64,000 nucleotides of DNA from positions 29,352,882-29,416,881 of the forward strand of contig JAAONU010000006.1 of assembly GCA_012932295.1 (NCBI GenBank). The letters are read 5' to 3'. This DNA comes from Cyclina sinensis. Its lineage: Eukaryota; Mollusca; Bivalvia; Venerida; Veneridae. Within the stretch, counting starts at the first letter, position 1; the number at the start of each line of letters is the position of its first letter. The notes beneath the pieces were generated by a model that made no database searches, was not told the DNA's origin, and saw nothing but the letters and a program-made list of their open reading frames with translations. Position numbers and translations under genes: made by a program. Positions 47,488 to 60,094 of the stretch are shown piece by piece.

Positions 47488-48123
47488 AAACCTGGAACCA
47501 GTCTGTGAGGTTGGTCACGTTTATTTTGGCTGTCAGATTTTGTATATTTTCAATCCGTTTAGTCTCACTGTTTAACTTATAATTATAATCGGTCTACATT
47601 TGGCAATCCAAAACATATAGATTTTATTTGGCAGTAATTTAAACAAAATATATTTGATGAAATAATTTTCCTAGTATGCCTTCAATATCATATAGAGACC
47701 ATTATTGTTTACATATTCTCTACAGTCCATTTATAACATATCTTTTGTTAGACAGGTTAATCCGCCCGAGGTTATGTTTGAGCGTCTTACGGTATTGCAT
47801 TGACATTTCAGTTCGTTAGCGTTGAGATTATTTAGACATTTCTTAAGGCTGATTAGAAATTAATAAGCGGCTACGCAAAACTACTATTATTAAAAACCTG
47901 ATTTCTGTTTATGCCCGGTCTTAGTTATTATATATTGTTAAATGATTTAAAACTGAAATCAAGTATCTATTTAAAACGCTCAAATAAATAATAAATTGAG
48001 AGCCAAAACATAGGATGCAAACCATTCTTGTATGATTCTTTGTGTTTATTGTGAACAACATTTATGAGATGTTAAATGTTTAGTTTTGCTGGTAAAATTG
48101 TATTTTGTACATGTATTTGATTA
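47488..48123. other. No feature recognised
   Basis: AT-rich sequence between the end of unit C and the second LINE, possibly the 5' untranslated region of that LINE. Confidence 0.4.
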
Positions 48124-51100
48124 TTGTCTGTGTTTTGCTCCCAGTATGTTTCAGGTAAAATGAACGCGACAAGTAATGAACCACTAGAAAACAACGCAGT
48201 GACGCCGACACCGTCAAACACTGAAAACGGCGACGTCAAAAGGTGCGTCAAAAGGGTTAAACTTCGCCAACTCGGCTCTGAATCCGCTATCGGTAGAGTG
48301 ACCAGTCATATCTTGATTTGAACACTTGAAGAATTATGTCTGCAGCACGTGAAGACCAAATGCTTCTTTTACAGTCGGACTTTGATGAACTCGTCGGCAA
48401 AATGGAGAGAATAAGGATAAACTTAGATAAATATGACCAAAATGACAAATATCTTACTAAGCTCGATAAATTTGACAAATTTGACACCACTGAAAAAAAT
48501 ATGTGAGACATGAATGTAAAAGTGAATAACAAGGATCTGAGACTCCGAGCCGCAGAGTCGAATACTACAGAGCTTCAAAACACAACACAGTTACTCTGTG
48601 TCCAGTATGATTCTACCCAACATGATGGCCAACAGAAAGTACTTTCTGAGCACAGTACAAACGTCAAAACGTTAATCTCTGAAAACAGAACCCTGAAACA
48701 CCCTCCTGATAAAATATATGTGACCTACATGAACAGCTGAAGACCCAGCTCATTGATAGTAAATGCAGAGAAATGCGAGACAATCTGATATTCACGAACG
48801 TTGAAAAAGTGTTGAAAACTAACAAAAATGGCACGAAATATATAGAAATTGAAATCGTACTTAGAAAACCTTAAAGAAGTCCTGCAGCATAGTCAGGTTT
48901 GATAAAAAAGAGTTCTCAAACTTCTTCTGTATACTTGATACAGAATGTGAATAAGTTTAGTGGTTTAAGTTATCAAATCTTTATTTCATACTGATGGAGG
49001 TACGGTATTCGGCGTTGTTTATGTCCCGCCTGATAGTTCCAAGTATTTTATTAATAATATTTTGGATACTTTTTATGCTTAAATTGAAAATTGTAACAGT
49101 AATTATAAGTACGTAGTGTTGCTTGGAGACTTGAATGCCAGAGTGTCTGGTATTTCAGATATTGCCGAGTTTGATCAAAGTATATTTGATTATGTGAAAG
49201 TTGATACTAGTGATGTATTTGACTCAAATATACTTGAGCAACTACGATATTGCAATACATGTATGTCGTTTGCATGATATTCCCAAGATAACGGTGTAAA
49301 CCTCTTCGGCAAATTGCTTGAATTTTGTCGTTCCAATGATTTCTTAAATAGCAGATCCTTTTCTGATAGGCAAGGTCATTTGACTTGTAAAGAAACGTCA
49401 GTTATAGGTTACGATATTACATCATGTGAAGCACTTTCTATAATTAACATGATTAATGGTTTAATTGTAAGCGGATTTTGTCCATTGCTGTCAAATGCAC
49501 ATTGTTTAATTAATTTAAGTCTTTCTCTAAATAATGTTAATTTGCAAAACACGTAATAACTAAGGATAAGATTAAAAAATGGAACCATGAGAGAACACAA
49601 AATTTTATCAATTATATCGATATGTCAGTTATGGATAACGTAACGATATCACTATCTGGAAATAATACTAGCTTTGATCAAAACAGCATGAATGAAATTG
49701 TAAATCGTCTCGAATCTACTTTACTAAATTCTGCTAAAATACTTTTAGTGTGTACTCAAGTGTAACAAACTGTGCTGAAAATAGTACCAGATGTAAGAAA
49801 AGTAAGAAGTGGTTTAATAAAGATTTTAAAAACTAGACGCTGTTTTCATATAGACGCAAATGTAGCTATGTTAAAAATAATAAAAACCATATCTGATTTG
49901 TTAAAATCAGCCAAAGGGTACAAAACAATCATTCGAAAATCCATTGTTGGTCATAAAAGAGAAATTAGGAAAAAATAGAAGTATGCGATTTTAGTCGGCC
50001 AAAGAATATTGGAATTACATAAATAGTGTAAGTGCACGAAGTTAACTAGTAGATATGCATCTATTTTTTGGCATATTTAAAGAATTTGAATACTGAAAAT
50101 GTTTATCCAAATGAATCTGCTAATGCTGAGTTCCCAAAGGTAACATATCAACATAATCTTATCACTGTTGATGAAATAAAAAATGGTTATTAAAAAGGCA
50201 ACTGGTCTAGACAATGTTTCTATGAATATATTAAAACAACTAGACAACTGACGTGTTAAAGCCTTTCTATGAAAAGTTATTTAGTAAGGATTTAAGTGCT
50301 GCTATTATTCCTGAATCATGGCTTACCGGTTGTATTGTTCCTATTTTTTAAAATAAAGGTGATATAGCTTACCCACAAAACTACAAGCCTTTACCTATTT
50401 TAAGCTGCATTGGCAAACTTTTCACTGCTATACTTTAATAACAGATTAACCGATTTTTTTTAAAGAAAATAATAATTTGTTAAATGCAAACAAAGATGTT
50501 TTTAGGACAAAAAAACAACAAAACAAAACAACAACAACAACAACATTCAACACTTGACCATATATTTATACTGCATACTCTAGCTGAATCTGTAAACGTA
50601 AAAATAAGAAATGTTCTGTTGCTTTATAGATTTTTCAGAAAGCTTTTGATTCTGTGTGACGAAAAGGCCTTTAGAGTAAACTTATACGCTATAATATCAA
50701 ATTGAATGGTTAAATGTTAGACATCATCCGAAATATTATAATGGTATACAAACTTGTATTTCTATTAATAATAAGATGCCAGATTTCTTTCCCTATGCTA
50801 GGTGTGTTCTTCAGGGCGAAAACCTGTCTCCTGTTCTTTTTTCCCTGTTTTTAAATGATGTAGAAAATTATTTAATGACAAAAAAATAATATAAATCTTG
50901 TTATATCTGATGAAAATCTTGATGTTTACCTAAAACTAGCAGCTACATTTTATGCTGATGACACTGTGGTATTTGCAAACAGTGAAGAAGAACTTTTCTC
51001 ACTGCTTAACACATTTTATGATTATTGTATATTGTGGAAATTAGATATTAATTTTGACAAAACAAAGGTATTTGATGACAATTTTTGTAGAAATAGAAGC

Positions 51101-51775
51101 ATCTTTGTGAATGGAAAGCAGTTAGAAGTTGTGGACACTTTCAAATACCTTGGCATATTATTCTCCTAAAATAGACTTTTTTCATCCGCAAAAAAATAAA
51201 TAAGTAAATAAAATAAATAAAAAAAAAGCCGAACAAGCAAGAAAGGGTTTGTTTGGTCTGTATAGAAAGATAAGAAACCTAGATTTACCAAATGATTGCC
51301 AGCTAAAACTTTTTGATAGTACTATCCTACCTTTACTATATGGATGTGAAAGCTGGGGGTTTCTGATTTAAGTTTGCTTGAAAAAGTTCATACAGATTTT
51401 TTAAAGCACATATTACATGTTAAACGAAGTACTCCGCATATTATGCTATATGGCGATCTTGGCAGATTTCCTATTCATATTGCTATCAATAAGAGAATCA
51501 TTGGTTTCTGTATCATATTTAACAAAAGTTGATACACTGTCACCTGTATTGTATAAATTTATATATTTGGACAGTTTAGTGAATGAAAGACCGTATAGTT
51601 GGTTAACATTTGTTAAGTCGATTTTAGATGATGGACACATCAAACCTTTAATGGATCGAGAAATTTCCTTTTATACAAAATTGAGACATGCTTACAAGAT
51701 CAGTACACCCAGTCTTGGTATAATAATATCTTAGATTCTTCTAAATGCCTTAATTATGGTATGTTCAAAACAATT
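48124..51775 (+). pseudogene. Second LINE, jockey/CR1-like, heavily decayed
   Basis: A possible ORF1-like part (48,160-48,740) is serine/threonine- and charge-rich with a heptad-like DKYDQNDKYLTKLDKFDKF stretch. ORF2 pieces follow: endonuclease (VFGVVYVPPDSSKYF, VVLLGDLNARVSG), reverse transcriptase (KKATGLDNVSMNILKQL, PESWLTGCIVPIF, LPILSCIGKLFTAIL, catalytic FYADDTVVFANS, FKYLGILFS) and a C-terminal region (RKGLFGLYRKIRNLDLPND, STILPLLYGCESWGF, RSTPHIMLYGDLG). More than ten stops and shifts break it, and simple-repeat gains (AAC near 50,520; AAATA near 51,190) have grown inside it. Its 3' coding end is inverted at 51,863-52,058. Confidence 0.8.
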
Positions 51776-51819
51776 AAAAAATGAAATACTGCTTAACAGC
51801 AAACCTACAGCCAAAGTAC

Positions 51820-51860
51820 TCAGATGAGCGATCCAGGGCCATCGTGGCCCTCTTGTTTAA
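51820..51860 (-). repeat. Head fragment of the 145-bp-array element, inverted
   Basis: The minus strand reads CAAGAGGGCCACGATGGCCC then GATCGCTCATCTGAG, the same head as at 14,685-14,722. No array follows. Confidence 0.75.
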
Positions 51861-51862
51861 CT

Positions 51863-52058
51863 TTAAATTGCGTCGATATTTTCTAGGAATTAATTGTTTA
51901 CGTAAGCGGTTAAAATATTCAAATCTAAAAAGGTAATGGAATTCGTCTACAGTATCTCTAAGACAACAAATTCTATCACAACGTTCAACATTTGACCATC
52001 TAAGTTTTTCTACTGGCAAGTGGTTATTACACACTCTAAAATCAACTAATATTTGCAT
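51863..52058 (-). pseudogene. Inverted C-terminal piece of the second LINE
   Basis: Minus-strand frame LVDFRVCNNHLPVEKLRW, CDRICCLRDTVDEFHYLF, and FNRLRKQLIPRKYRRN. This is the cysteine-bearing C-terminal segment typical of this LINE type, which should follow the plus-strand body that ends at 51,775. It is in the opposite orientation and adjoins the satellite head fragment. Confidence 0.65.
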
Positions 52059-52214
52059 ATAAAATGGACCCTGCGGAATACCCCTTACACCCCCCTCAAT
52101 TTTTTAACATGTTCAAATGACTTAAAATGTATGAAAAATTAAAAAAAGAGAGACCAATTTGACCAAGAGCAACCAATGTCATCTGCGCCAGGACGCTGTT
52201 GAGCTTTGTATGTA

Positions 52215-52355
52215 TAATCAAACTGTTGTTTCGTCATACGACAGTGACTGGTTCAGTGATACCTACACTAAATGGTTACAGAGACAGAAAATGCATTCGG
52301 ATCCACGGTGATTACATTGAAAAAGTGTCAATGAATATTTGACGTTATCATGACC
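52215..52355 (+). pseudogene. mariner transposase C-terminal relic
   Basis: Plus-strand SSYDSDWFSDTYTKWLQRQK, then after a frameshift GDYIEKVSMNI and a stop. This mirrors the C-terminus of the mariner at 61,248 (SSFSQDWF, QWVQRHRK, GDYVEKV). Confidence 0.5.
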
Positions 52356-52976
52356 TCATTTGTTTTACGCTGGCATGCTCTGGGTTAACCTTACTGTGTT
52401 TTTGTTATTAGTTGCAACTTTTTTATTGTTGAATGTATTTACGTAATATTTAGAACCATTTGCAAAATAGAACAACCTTCATAAATTTAAATTATATCCA
52501 GGTATATAGAGATTCTCTGTCATTTTATAGCATCAGCCTACGAACCCTTGTACATCGAATATTCGACTACTTTTACATTTCATACCTTTTCTTGCAGATG
52601 TAGGTGTTTCATATTTCTTTTCGTTATTTTTGGAATTTCAGTCACATTTGGAGCGTTTTCTACAGTAGTCTGTCAGGAGTGCCTTTAAATTAGGCCTAAC
52701 GTAATTTTTTGTGTGCATCTTACGACTGGTGGCAGATCAATTAATATTTATCATTCATCTGACATTATCTTAATTTATCTGCCAACAATTAAATGTTCTA
52801 TTATATTTGTCAGAATTTAGAATGGACGGATATGTAGAAAATGTGAACAAAAGCTACGCTGAAAAAAAAATCATCGTATGGTTTCAGATACTACAAAATA
52901 GATAAAAAGTAATTGTACGCAGACACAGTACATTTCGGGAAATCGGTTACGAAAAATATTCAGTATCGCTTTTTTA

Positions 52977-53004
52977 GTTGTTCGGGTCCTCAGACCCGGA
53001 CAAC
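52977..53004. repeat. 12-bp hairpin
   Basis: GTTGTTCGGGTC, loop CTCA, GACCCGGACAAC; one mismatch in 12 pairs. No T run follows. Confidence 0.6.
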
Positions 53005-54148
53005 TAGATCCGGCATTTCCAGATCTAACAAGGTTTTGGAAAACCGAAGAACTGCTGAAGTAGTTCGAAATTTAACAGCTCAGATGTTTAAAATGGTTTG
53101 AATTTTTTTGAAAATATCAATGATACAATTTCTTTGTCAAAGTTTCAAGTGAATGGCATCCGATTTTAACAGTTTAATTGTCGTTTTAATCAGTTTGACG
53201 AGAAAAAACTTTGGTTGTCATGGTTTATTACGCGTACCAGCGCGTAGGAATGGCCTAACAATATAGTCCAACAACTTCCATTTAACCATCACATAAACCA
53301 TCAAACGAAAAAAACATCTACGTTAAAGACAGAAAAATCAGTCCAGTGAAAAAATGTTTAAAATAGAAATTATTCCTTGAAAAAGGACACAAAACTCTAA
53401 GAGTATATCCATTTTTATTTATCACGGGATCGGAATTTACGCAACACCGTCATAATCGCATCTGGTACACCGCCATTTTGTCGTCGAAGTTGAGCAAAGA
53501 TACTTGTACGACAGCGATTATTACGTATTATTGTAATTATAGGGACATAAAACAACAAAAATTAATTTGACTTAGTCTAGTGTTTTGTTTAATTTAGTAC
53601 TGTATCAATGACAGATACTTTTAAAGAGCGTATTTTGATCACTATTTTAACAGAGATCGAGACATGATCACTTTCACTTTCAGTCTTGACAAATATCATT
53701 TGTCATCTTTTCCATTGAAACTTCTAATTGAAAATATAATGTAAATTCAAGTTGATCATTGAGATCGTTTAAATATTTACCTACACGAAGAACCGTTTTC
53801 TTCAAGTTATTTTTAATACATAAAAGTTTGTAATCTTGTTGAAATGAGGCCCTTGAAATGAAGTCAGTCCGAAATACAGTAAATTACAGTTTCAGACAGT
53901 AGTGTTGGACACTAGCATATATTTCAAGCGTTTTATATACAGTGGAAAACAAGCTAAAGCATACAGGGGTAGCCAGCCACACATTCGACTTGATTTGACC
54001 AGGTAGAAATATTAATGATAGGGTATGATGCATGAATATGTGTATTGTTGAAGTCTAAATTAATTAATACATGAAGATATTGGTATTCAGAGTGGTCAGG
54101 ATGATGTACTCATAATGTTTTATTATTGAAAGGTATTGAAATGCAATC
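53005..54148. other. Unassigned; possible promoter-like stretch
   Basis: Between 53,220 and 53,530 CpG is denser than in the surroundings (GCGTACCAGCGCG, ACGGGATCGG) and CCGCCATTTTG at about 53,469 is a YY1-type motif. No coding exon could be tied to it. Confidence 0.25.
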
Positions 54149-54438
54149 TTGTTTTGTTTTGGGGTTTAACACCGATTTCGACAGATATGTTATATCTCGG
54201 CGGTCAGTCCACCTAACCGGTTTTCCTGGATAACTAACCAGTAATTGCCAATTTCTCCACAAGTGACTGACTACTGTTCCCACATGATCTACTCTGAATA
54301 AGCGGTGAGAGACAAATGAACATTAGACTCAATGTCTGAGATCAATTGTCACGGAGAAATTTTGCCCTGCCCAGGGGTCGAACCAACGACTGATGGATTA
54401 CTAATCCAGTGCTCTACCTATTGAGCTAAGCGGGCAGG
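54149..54438 (-). mobile_element. tRNA-derived SINE
   Basis: Minus strand 5' to 3': tRNA-like head (54,365-54,437) with A box TAGCTCAATAGGTAGAGCA, anticodon loop TTAGTAA (AGT, threonine) and B box TTGGTTCGACCCC. A body follows with CCGGTTAGGTGGACTGACC, and the tail is GTTAAACCCCAAAACAAAAC. Mismatched T and acceptor stems rule out a working tRNA. The tail and body match my memory of molluscan SINEs. A target duplication was not found. Confidence 0.75.
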
Positions 54439-55506
54439 TTCAATCGCTTTCAATGTGAAGTAGGAGCTTGAAATAAGAAACTAATGGAAGTAGGTTATGT
54501 CACTGGCTTTGCCTGTAAAATTTCAGTAGGACTTTGTATGAACTGGATACTGAAAAAAGTGTAGCGTTGACAGGTATCTATTCTAGCACTATTTGTTTAA
54601 GGTGTGAAAAAGCAGAAAACAATAAATATGTAGTGTCATGATTCTATGTTGTGTCCTTGAAGATCAGGAGACTTGTCTGTTTCACAGAATTTGCCTCAGC
54701 CAATGTTTAAAAAGTAGGGCTTGGGAGCAGTTTCTTTCTTGCAAATAATGTTTAAAGGGAAGTGTTTCATCTGAAATTTTTGTTTTTGTCAAAGATCGTC
54801 TTTGCTTCTTAAAGAATAACTGTACTTCTCTTTTCAGGTTGTTGTATTGGGATTGTCAGTGAAGTGCTAAAGTTTGAGTGGTTGTCAGTCACAGGATTTC
54901 AGTGTGAAACTGGTATCTGTTGCGTTAATGTAATATTGAAATTTTCAGTGTGCTTGAAATTAGCATTTAATGTGAGTTTAAGAGAAGACTTGTTTATGCA
55001 TTGACAAAAAGCTGCAGCAGCTTGTTTTCAAGGCTATATTTTTGTCAGAATGAACTAAAAAGAACAGGGGAGGTAATCTGAATTGTGAAAGTGACAATAT
55101 TTTGTTCCTTACAGTCTCTGGTATTTTAATGGTATAGTTTTTTACTGCATGGTTAAACTTGAACAGAATATTGCTGCTTGTAACGTTTTTGATACAGAAT
55201 GTATAATTTTTCATGAAAACTCAAAATTTTGTATCCTGTTCACAGAAGCTTTGAAAGTGAAGTAGCCAGTTGTAATCTTAAGTAGTTCATATAATTCAGT
55301 GGAAAACCGATTTGTAAATATAAAAACGTTGAAGCAAATATATTACTCTTTTAAAGGTCACAAAGAAATTGAAAGTAAAGATAGATTATTGCTTGAGTTC
55401 AGTGTTGCTTGATTATGATTTTCATTTTATAATCCATTCATCATGCTTGCAAAAAATATATTCTCAGTACGCTTTTCATGTTTTTTTTTCAGATTTCAGT
55501 TATTGA
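54439..55506. other. No feature recognised
   Basis: T-rich on the plus strand, with no coding frame of note. Confidence 0.4.
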
Positions 55507-55641
55507 AAAGGCAACTATGATTATGCAGGAAATGAGTTGATTCTATCTGAAAACCATGAATGGCCAAACAAACCAAGTGCTAAAATTTTGACTGAAACTG
55601 AAGCATGGTATTTCCTTTGTAAAGGAAAATTAAAAAAGTAG
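55507..55641 (+). CDS. Possible exon or coding relic
   Basis: A 44-codon open frame after a strong polypyrimidine acceptor (TTTTTTTTTCAG at about 55,482-55,493). It includes NELILSENHEWPNKPSAK and TETEAWYFLCKGKLKK, ends in TAG, and is followed at once by CAG|GTAAAT, a donor-like site. The amino-acid texture is protein-like, but I do not recognise it. An upstream in-frame stop follows the acceptor, so a simple exon reading is incomplete. Confidence 0.25.
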   Translation, partial: KGNYDYAGNELILSENHEWPNKPSAKILTETEAWYFLCKGKLKK

Positions 55642-55797
55642 CAGGTAAATGAAAGATCATTTTCAGTTTTTTTTTTCTAAATTACATACATCATTCTGTT
55701 TTGACAGTCAGCTCAGGTAAGTATGATTTATGTTCTTCACAAATGTTTTGGTTGCTTGATTGATCTTAGCCTGTAATATTTCATAATGATTTGGCTT

Positions 55798-56396
55798 TTA
55801 TGCACCCATCGAAGATGAGGGGGTATATAGATTTGCAAATGTCTGTCAGTCGGTCAGTACACTTTTAGTTTCCAGTTAATATCAAGAGAATCCTGTGACC
55901 CCTCATCCTCAGACTTAGTATGTAGGTCATGACTAGTAGATGACCCTGTAGTTTTTTCAGGTCAAAGGTCAAGGTCACAGTGGCTTTGAATAGCGTAACG
56001 GTTTCAGATGAATAACTAAGGAAGGCTTGGTTTCAGGTTCTTCAAACTTAATGTGTAGGTTGTTCGTGACCAGTAGATGAACCCTGTACATTTTCAGGTC
56101 AAAGGTCAAGGTCTTAATGAACTTAAATAGCAAACGGTTTCTGACAAATAACTAAAAAATGCTTGGGGCCAGGTTTCTGAAACTTGGTATATAGGTTGGC
56201 CATAACCAGAAGATGACCCGTATAGCTTTTTAGGTCAAAGGCCAAGGTCATAGTGAACTTTAATAGCAAACTGGTTTCTGATCAGTTACTAACTATAGAA
56301 CTCTTGGTCCCAGCTTCTCAAAACTACAATGTACATGGCTGCCGCTAGGGATAAGGCGCTAAGGGGCATATATGTTATACAAACATCTCTTGTTTA
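55798..56396. repeat. Degenerate ~136-bp tandem element with AGGTCAAAGGTCA in each unit
   Basis: Three units whose AGGTCAAAGGTCA starts lie at 55,959, 56,096 and 56,232 (the third has one change, AGGCCA). The ends are ATGCACCCATCGAAGATGAG on the left and GCGCTAAGGGGCATATATG then CTCTTGTTT on the right. Confidence 0.75.
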
Positions 56397-56399
56397 CTT

Positions 56400-57224
56400 G
56401 GCATTTTACTTTAGTTGTCAGCTGTCTTTGATTCCTGCAGTATTCCTGCCAGTTGGTATATTCACACTAGAACCAACAAGAAACCATTAAAAATTTCAGG
56501 AAGGACCCAAAAAGAGGAGAAATAAATTCATTGAATGTATAAATGCTTGACAGTTAGACAGAAATGGTAATATTAAATGTTTACATGTAATAAATCTAAA
56601 GATACAAAATGCATTTAAAACATTTTGAAGTTATTCAAACTGTTTAGCTCAGTTCATTCAGTGAAAGTATGATAGTTAAAGCAATTTTAAGTTTTTATTT
56701 ATAATAGAAAAATTAATGGTTAATGTACTGTTTCTAGTTTACTTTCATGTCATATTGTTTTTCCAGTGAATTGAGTGCAGTTTGGCAAAAGGAGTATGCA
56801 AAACTACCCTGATTATCTGTGATTGTGAACTGTATACTATTTGTATGAGAAGGGGTATAAGCAACAGGCTTGTCTAGCTGTTGGAAAGAAGACCAGAGGT
56901 CAGTTCACTTCATCCTGATAGGAGTTAGTGTATTAGGTGACCAACCAGTTACGTCAATGGACCATCTTAAAAGATACAGTCATTTGTTTAGAAGATATGC
57001 TTTAATCTTTTTTTTTCAGATTAGTCAGAATAAGTTGTCTGACATCCCTGTGCTTAAAATTTATAGAAAGATACACTGTCATAAGAGTTTAGCCTTAGTA
57101 CAAGCACAGTGTAAATTTTAGGAAAGTGGTTTTTATATAGTTTTTAATGCTCATTTTCTGATAGATTGAATTTGATAATTGTTTTTGTCATTTATACACA
57201 CCTAGATATAGGGGCTATATTTTA
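56400..57224. other. No firm feature
   Basis: A short segment at 56,443-56,522 after TTCCTGCAG could be an exon (frame with HTRTNKKPLKISGRTQKEEK and a stop), but nothing links it to other exons. Confidence 0.25.
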
Positions 57225-57840
57225 TTCACATATTTTGGTCAGTTGGTTGGTCTGTCCCTCCATCCATCCAACTGTCTGTAGACAAAATTTGTCTGGATTG
57301 TTTCTCAGCTACTATTTCTCAGATTTTGTTAACACTTTGCAAGGGTCGTAAGTATGAAACTTATTTGTGCATATCATTGTCTTTTTCCATTCTTATTATT
57401 TTTCCCTAAGTTATGGTCATAATTACACACCAATTTGTAAGGACTATTTCTCATCAACTATAATTCAGGTTTTTATAATAATTTGCAAGAATCCTAAGTA
57501 CCAAGCATATTTGTTGCGACATTCCACTGCCATGATTTTTCACTAAGGTATGGGCTTTTTATGGGGTTTTTTTTATTAATATATAAATTTGTCCATGATT
57601 TTTCTTAGCAACCGTATGTCAGATTTTGATAATACTTCGTAAGAGTCATAAGAACCAAACCTACTTGTGCATGTCATTTTTGTGTTCTAGTCAAGTGAAT
57701 TATCACTGTGTTATAGCCCTTTTATTTTTCTTACATTTTAAGGATAAAAGGTTTGTCAGCAACTGTATAGAATTTTTGGGAGCTAAATTGAATTCATGTC
57801 ATTCCATCTGTCAGTCTGACTCTGGTGTTTATTCTTCACA
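57225..57840. repeat. Degenerate ~150-bp tandem repeat, about three units
   Basis: TTTCTCAGC-like starts at 57,301, 57,447 and 57,601, each followed by CAGATTTT and a TTGCAAGGGTCGTAAG-like block. Confidence 0.65.
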
Positions 57841-58859
57841 TTGAGGCCATTCAATACTAGTTTGTGCTTTGTCTTGGCAAATATTTGTGGGATTTCAATT
57901 AAACATTGTACCACCAATAACCACCATAGACATTACATGTTGTTCAGTATAAGTTTGTATGTGCTTTCTTTAGCAGTTAACAATTGGAGTATAATCAAAT
58001 TGTTTTTTACTTGGCACAGATTTGCTTGTCCTCTGCATGTAGTGTTTGTATTCTGGCGTTTTTTGCAGGATTGGTTAAATTGTATGTGTTTATTCATATG
58101 GTTGAATATACTGCTGATTTAACTTACCCCAGAAGTTTGTTTTTGAATTTTTCAGCCAAGTTGTTTAATATTATTGCAGACAAATCATATATTAAGAACT
58201 ACTGTGTCATTGCGGTATCTGGTGGTATTCATCACCTTAAGTGCTAGATCTTGGTATATATTTGGCTTGGTTTGACTTGGATTGCTAAAATACCTATCTG
58301 GACACTAACCTGCACAATCCTTGAAAAGCAAGCCAGTTAGTATGAATAGGGTGCACTCTGTTCTTTTTGAAAAAGGAAATTCAACACTAAAATTCAAAGA
58401 CTTAATAATAAAACAGTCATATCTTGTATTGAAGAAAACACAAAAATATTTTTCATGTCAGTTGTAGCTAAGGTTTTTTTTTTTTTCCATTAAATGTCAA
58501 AGCAGTCAAAAATGAAAAAGGTCTCTTTGTCTGTTACATTGCCTATCTCTGCATTCATCCATAAGACAAGGGAGGTTATTTGTAATATACAAATTGATTG
58601 GTTAGATTTAAAAGATTTTGTCCAGCAATGCTCCATTGGAAGTTCAAACCGAAAGTTAATGACTGCATCAAAAAGTTACATAAAGCAATTCTAGCAAATG
58701 AATGAAACTGCATAATTTTTAATCTATTCCTAATTAAAGAGTGAGGTTGGCTCTGCACTGAAGAATAGATTTTATATTTGAATGTTTTGTAAACTACATT
58801 GTATGCCCTTTGATTCAAAGTTTGTACTGTGAAATTTGTAGTGGAATTCATTTATTATT
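57841..58859. other. No feature recognised
   Basis: T-rich, with overlapping short frames that show no domain. Confidence 0.4.
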
Positions 58860-59520
58860 TTTCGTGTTCACTTTTGCCTCCATCCTGGAGGTCACATGTT
58901 TTATATAGAAATATATAGGAAAATCTTGAAAATAGCTTTAGTATGAAAGTACAAGGCTTATAGTTCTAAGCATACATACTGTAAATAGCATTGGACCACT
59001 ACTAAGATTTTTTAAGATAGGTCATTTTTTGTTCCAGCCTATGTGGTTACATGTTTTAAATAGACTTTTAAGCAAACTTAAAAATCTTTATATCAAAAAC
59101 ATAAGGCTTCGAAATCTGAAATCTAGGATATTACTTTTTATTATTTTTGTCTCCACCCAGGAGTTCATATGTTTGACCTAAAGGAATATTTTTTTAAATT
59201 CTTGTACAGCCCATTTCATATGTTTAACGTAAAAGAATATTATTTTAATTCTTGTACAGCCAAGAGTTCTTAGATTTTGCATGAAGGATTTCCTTATTGA
59301 CTTCTGCCAAGATTGTTAAACTGAGTCCATGTGGTCATTTTTGGCTCCGTCTTTTGGTCAGGTGTTACACATTGACATATTTTTCAAAATCTTCCTGTTA
59401 GGATCCACAATGCTGAGACTTATGAAATATGGTACATGTATGAAGTAATGTCTTGTAAACCTGATAATTATTATAATTCAACGAATTGTATTGACTGTAA
59501 TGTTTTATAAATAAAAGAAC
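58860..59520. repeat. Degenerate repeat with CACATGTTTTATATAG motif; polyadenylation-like end
   Basis: Related blocks (CTCCATCCTGGAGGTCACATG-type) begin near 58,875, 59,031, 59,150 and 59,209. An AATAAA at 59,510-59,515 follows. Confidence 0.4.
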
Positions 59521-60094
59521 TAAATCTAATGTTTGTTTTTCTTTCTGTGGCCTGTATCAATTATGAATGATAATGTTTCAGAAAAACAGTTCAGTTATGA
59601 AAAAACAGTTACATCCGCTCTGTAATTCAGCCATTTTTCACAGGATTTTGATGTAACTTAGCCAGATATTCATCACAGATGAAATGATATCACAAAGTGG
59701 TGCTTAAAGCGCAAAACAGTGTTTTCAATACCTTACAGAGTTAATTGACTTTGAAAGTTAAACTCTTGTTCCAGATTAACTGAGAATATTACAGTTCTCA
59801 GAGAATACAGTAGGCTTTCAAACACCTAGATTACAGATCCCGAACAACTCCAGTGCTTTCAGCGCTTTGATTTAAATCATTTGCTAGTTGATAAGTTTCT
59901 TTCTTTTAATACATGTGCGGCATACCTGAAAAACTGTAAAGATAATTAATCTAACTTTGATAGTTTGGCCTAGATTATTGTTTTCTGCAAAAATTATGAT
60001 GCAAACAATTCCTAATTCCTAGGTATAAGATTTGATTCCTTTTTTTATTTTTCTGCATTCGAAGAACAAAGTGGCAGTAAAATATTTGATGTTG

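Noticed and set aside
51776..52058. Twin-priming inversion of the second LINE
   Set aside because: Twin priming inverts the 5' part relative to the 3' tail with the tail at the outer end; here the short 3' coding piece is reversed, and no poly-A tail is seen.
54365..54437. A genuine tRNA-Thr (AGT) gene
   Set aside because: Acceptor and T stems have several mismatches, and the sequence continues into a SINE body and tail.
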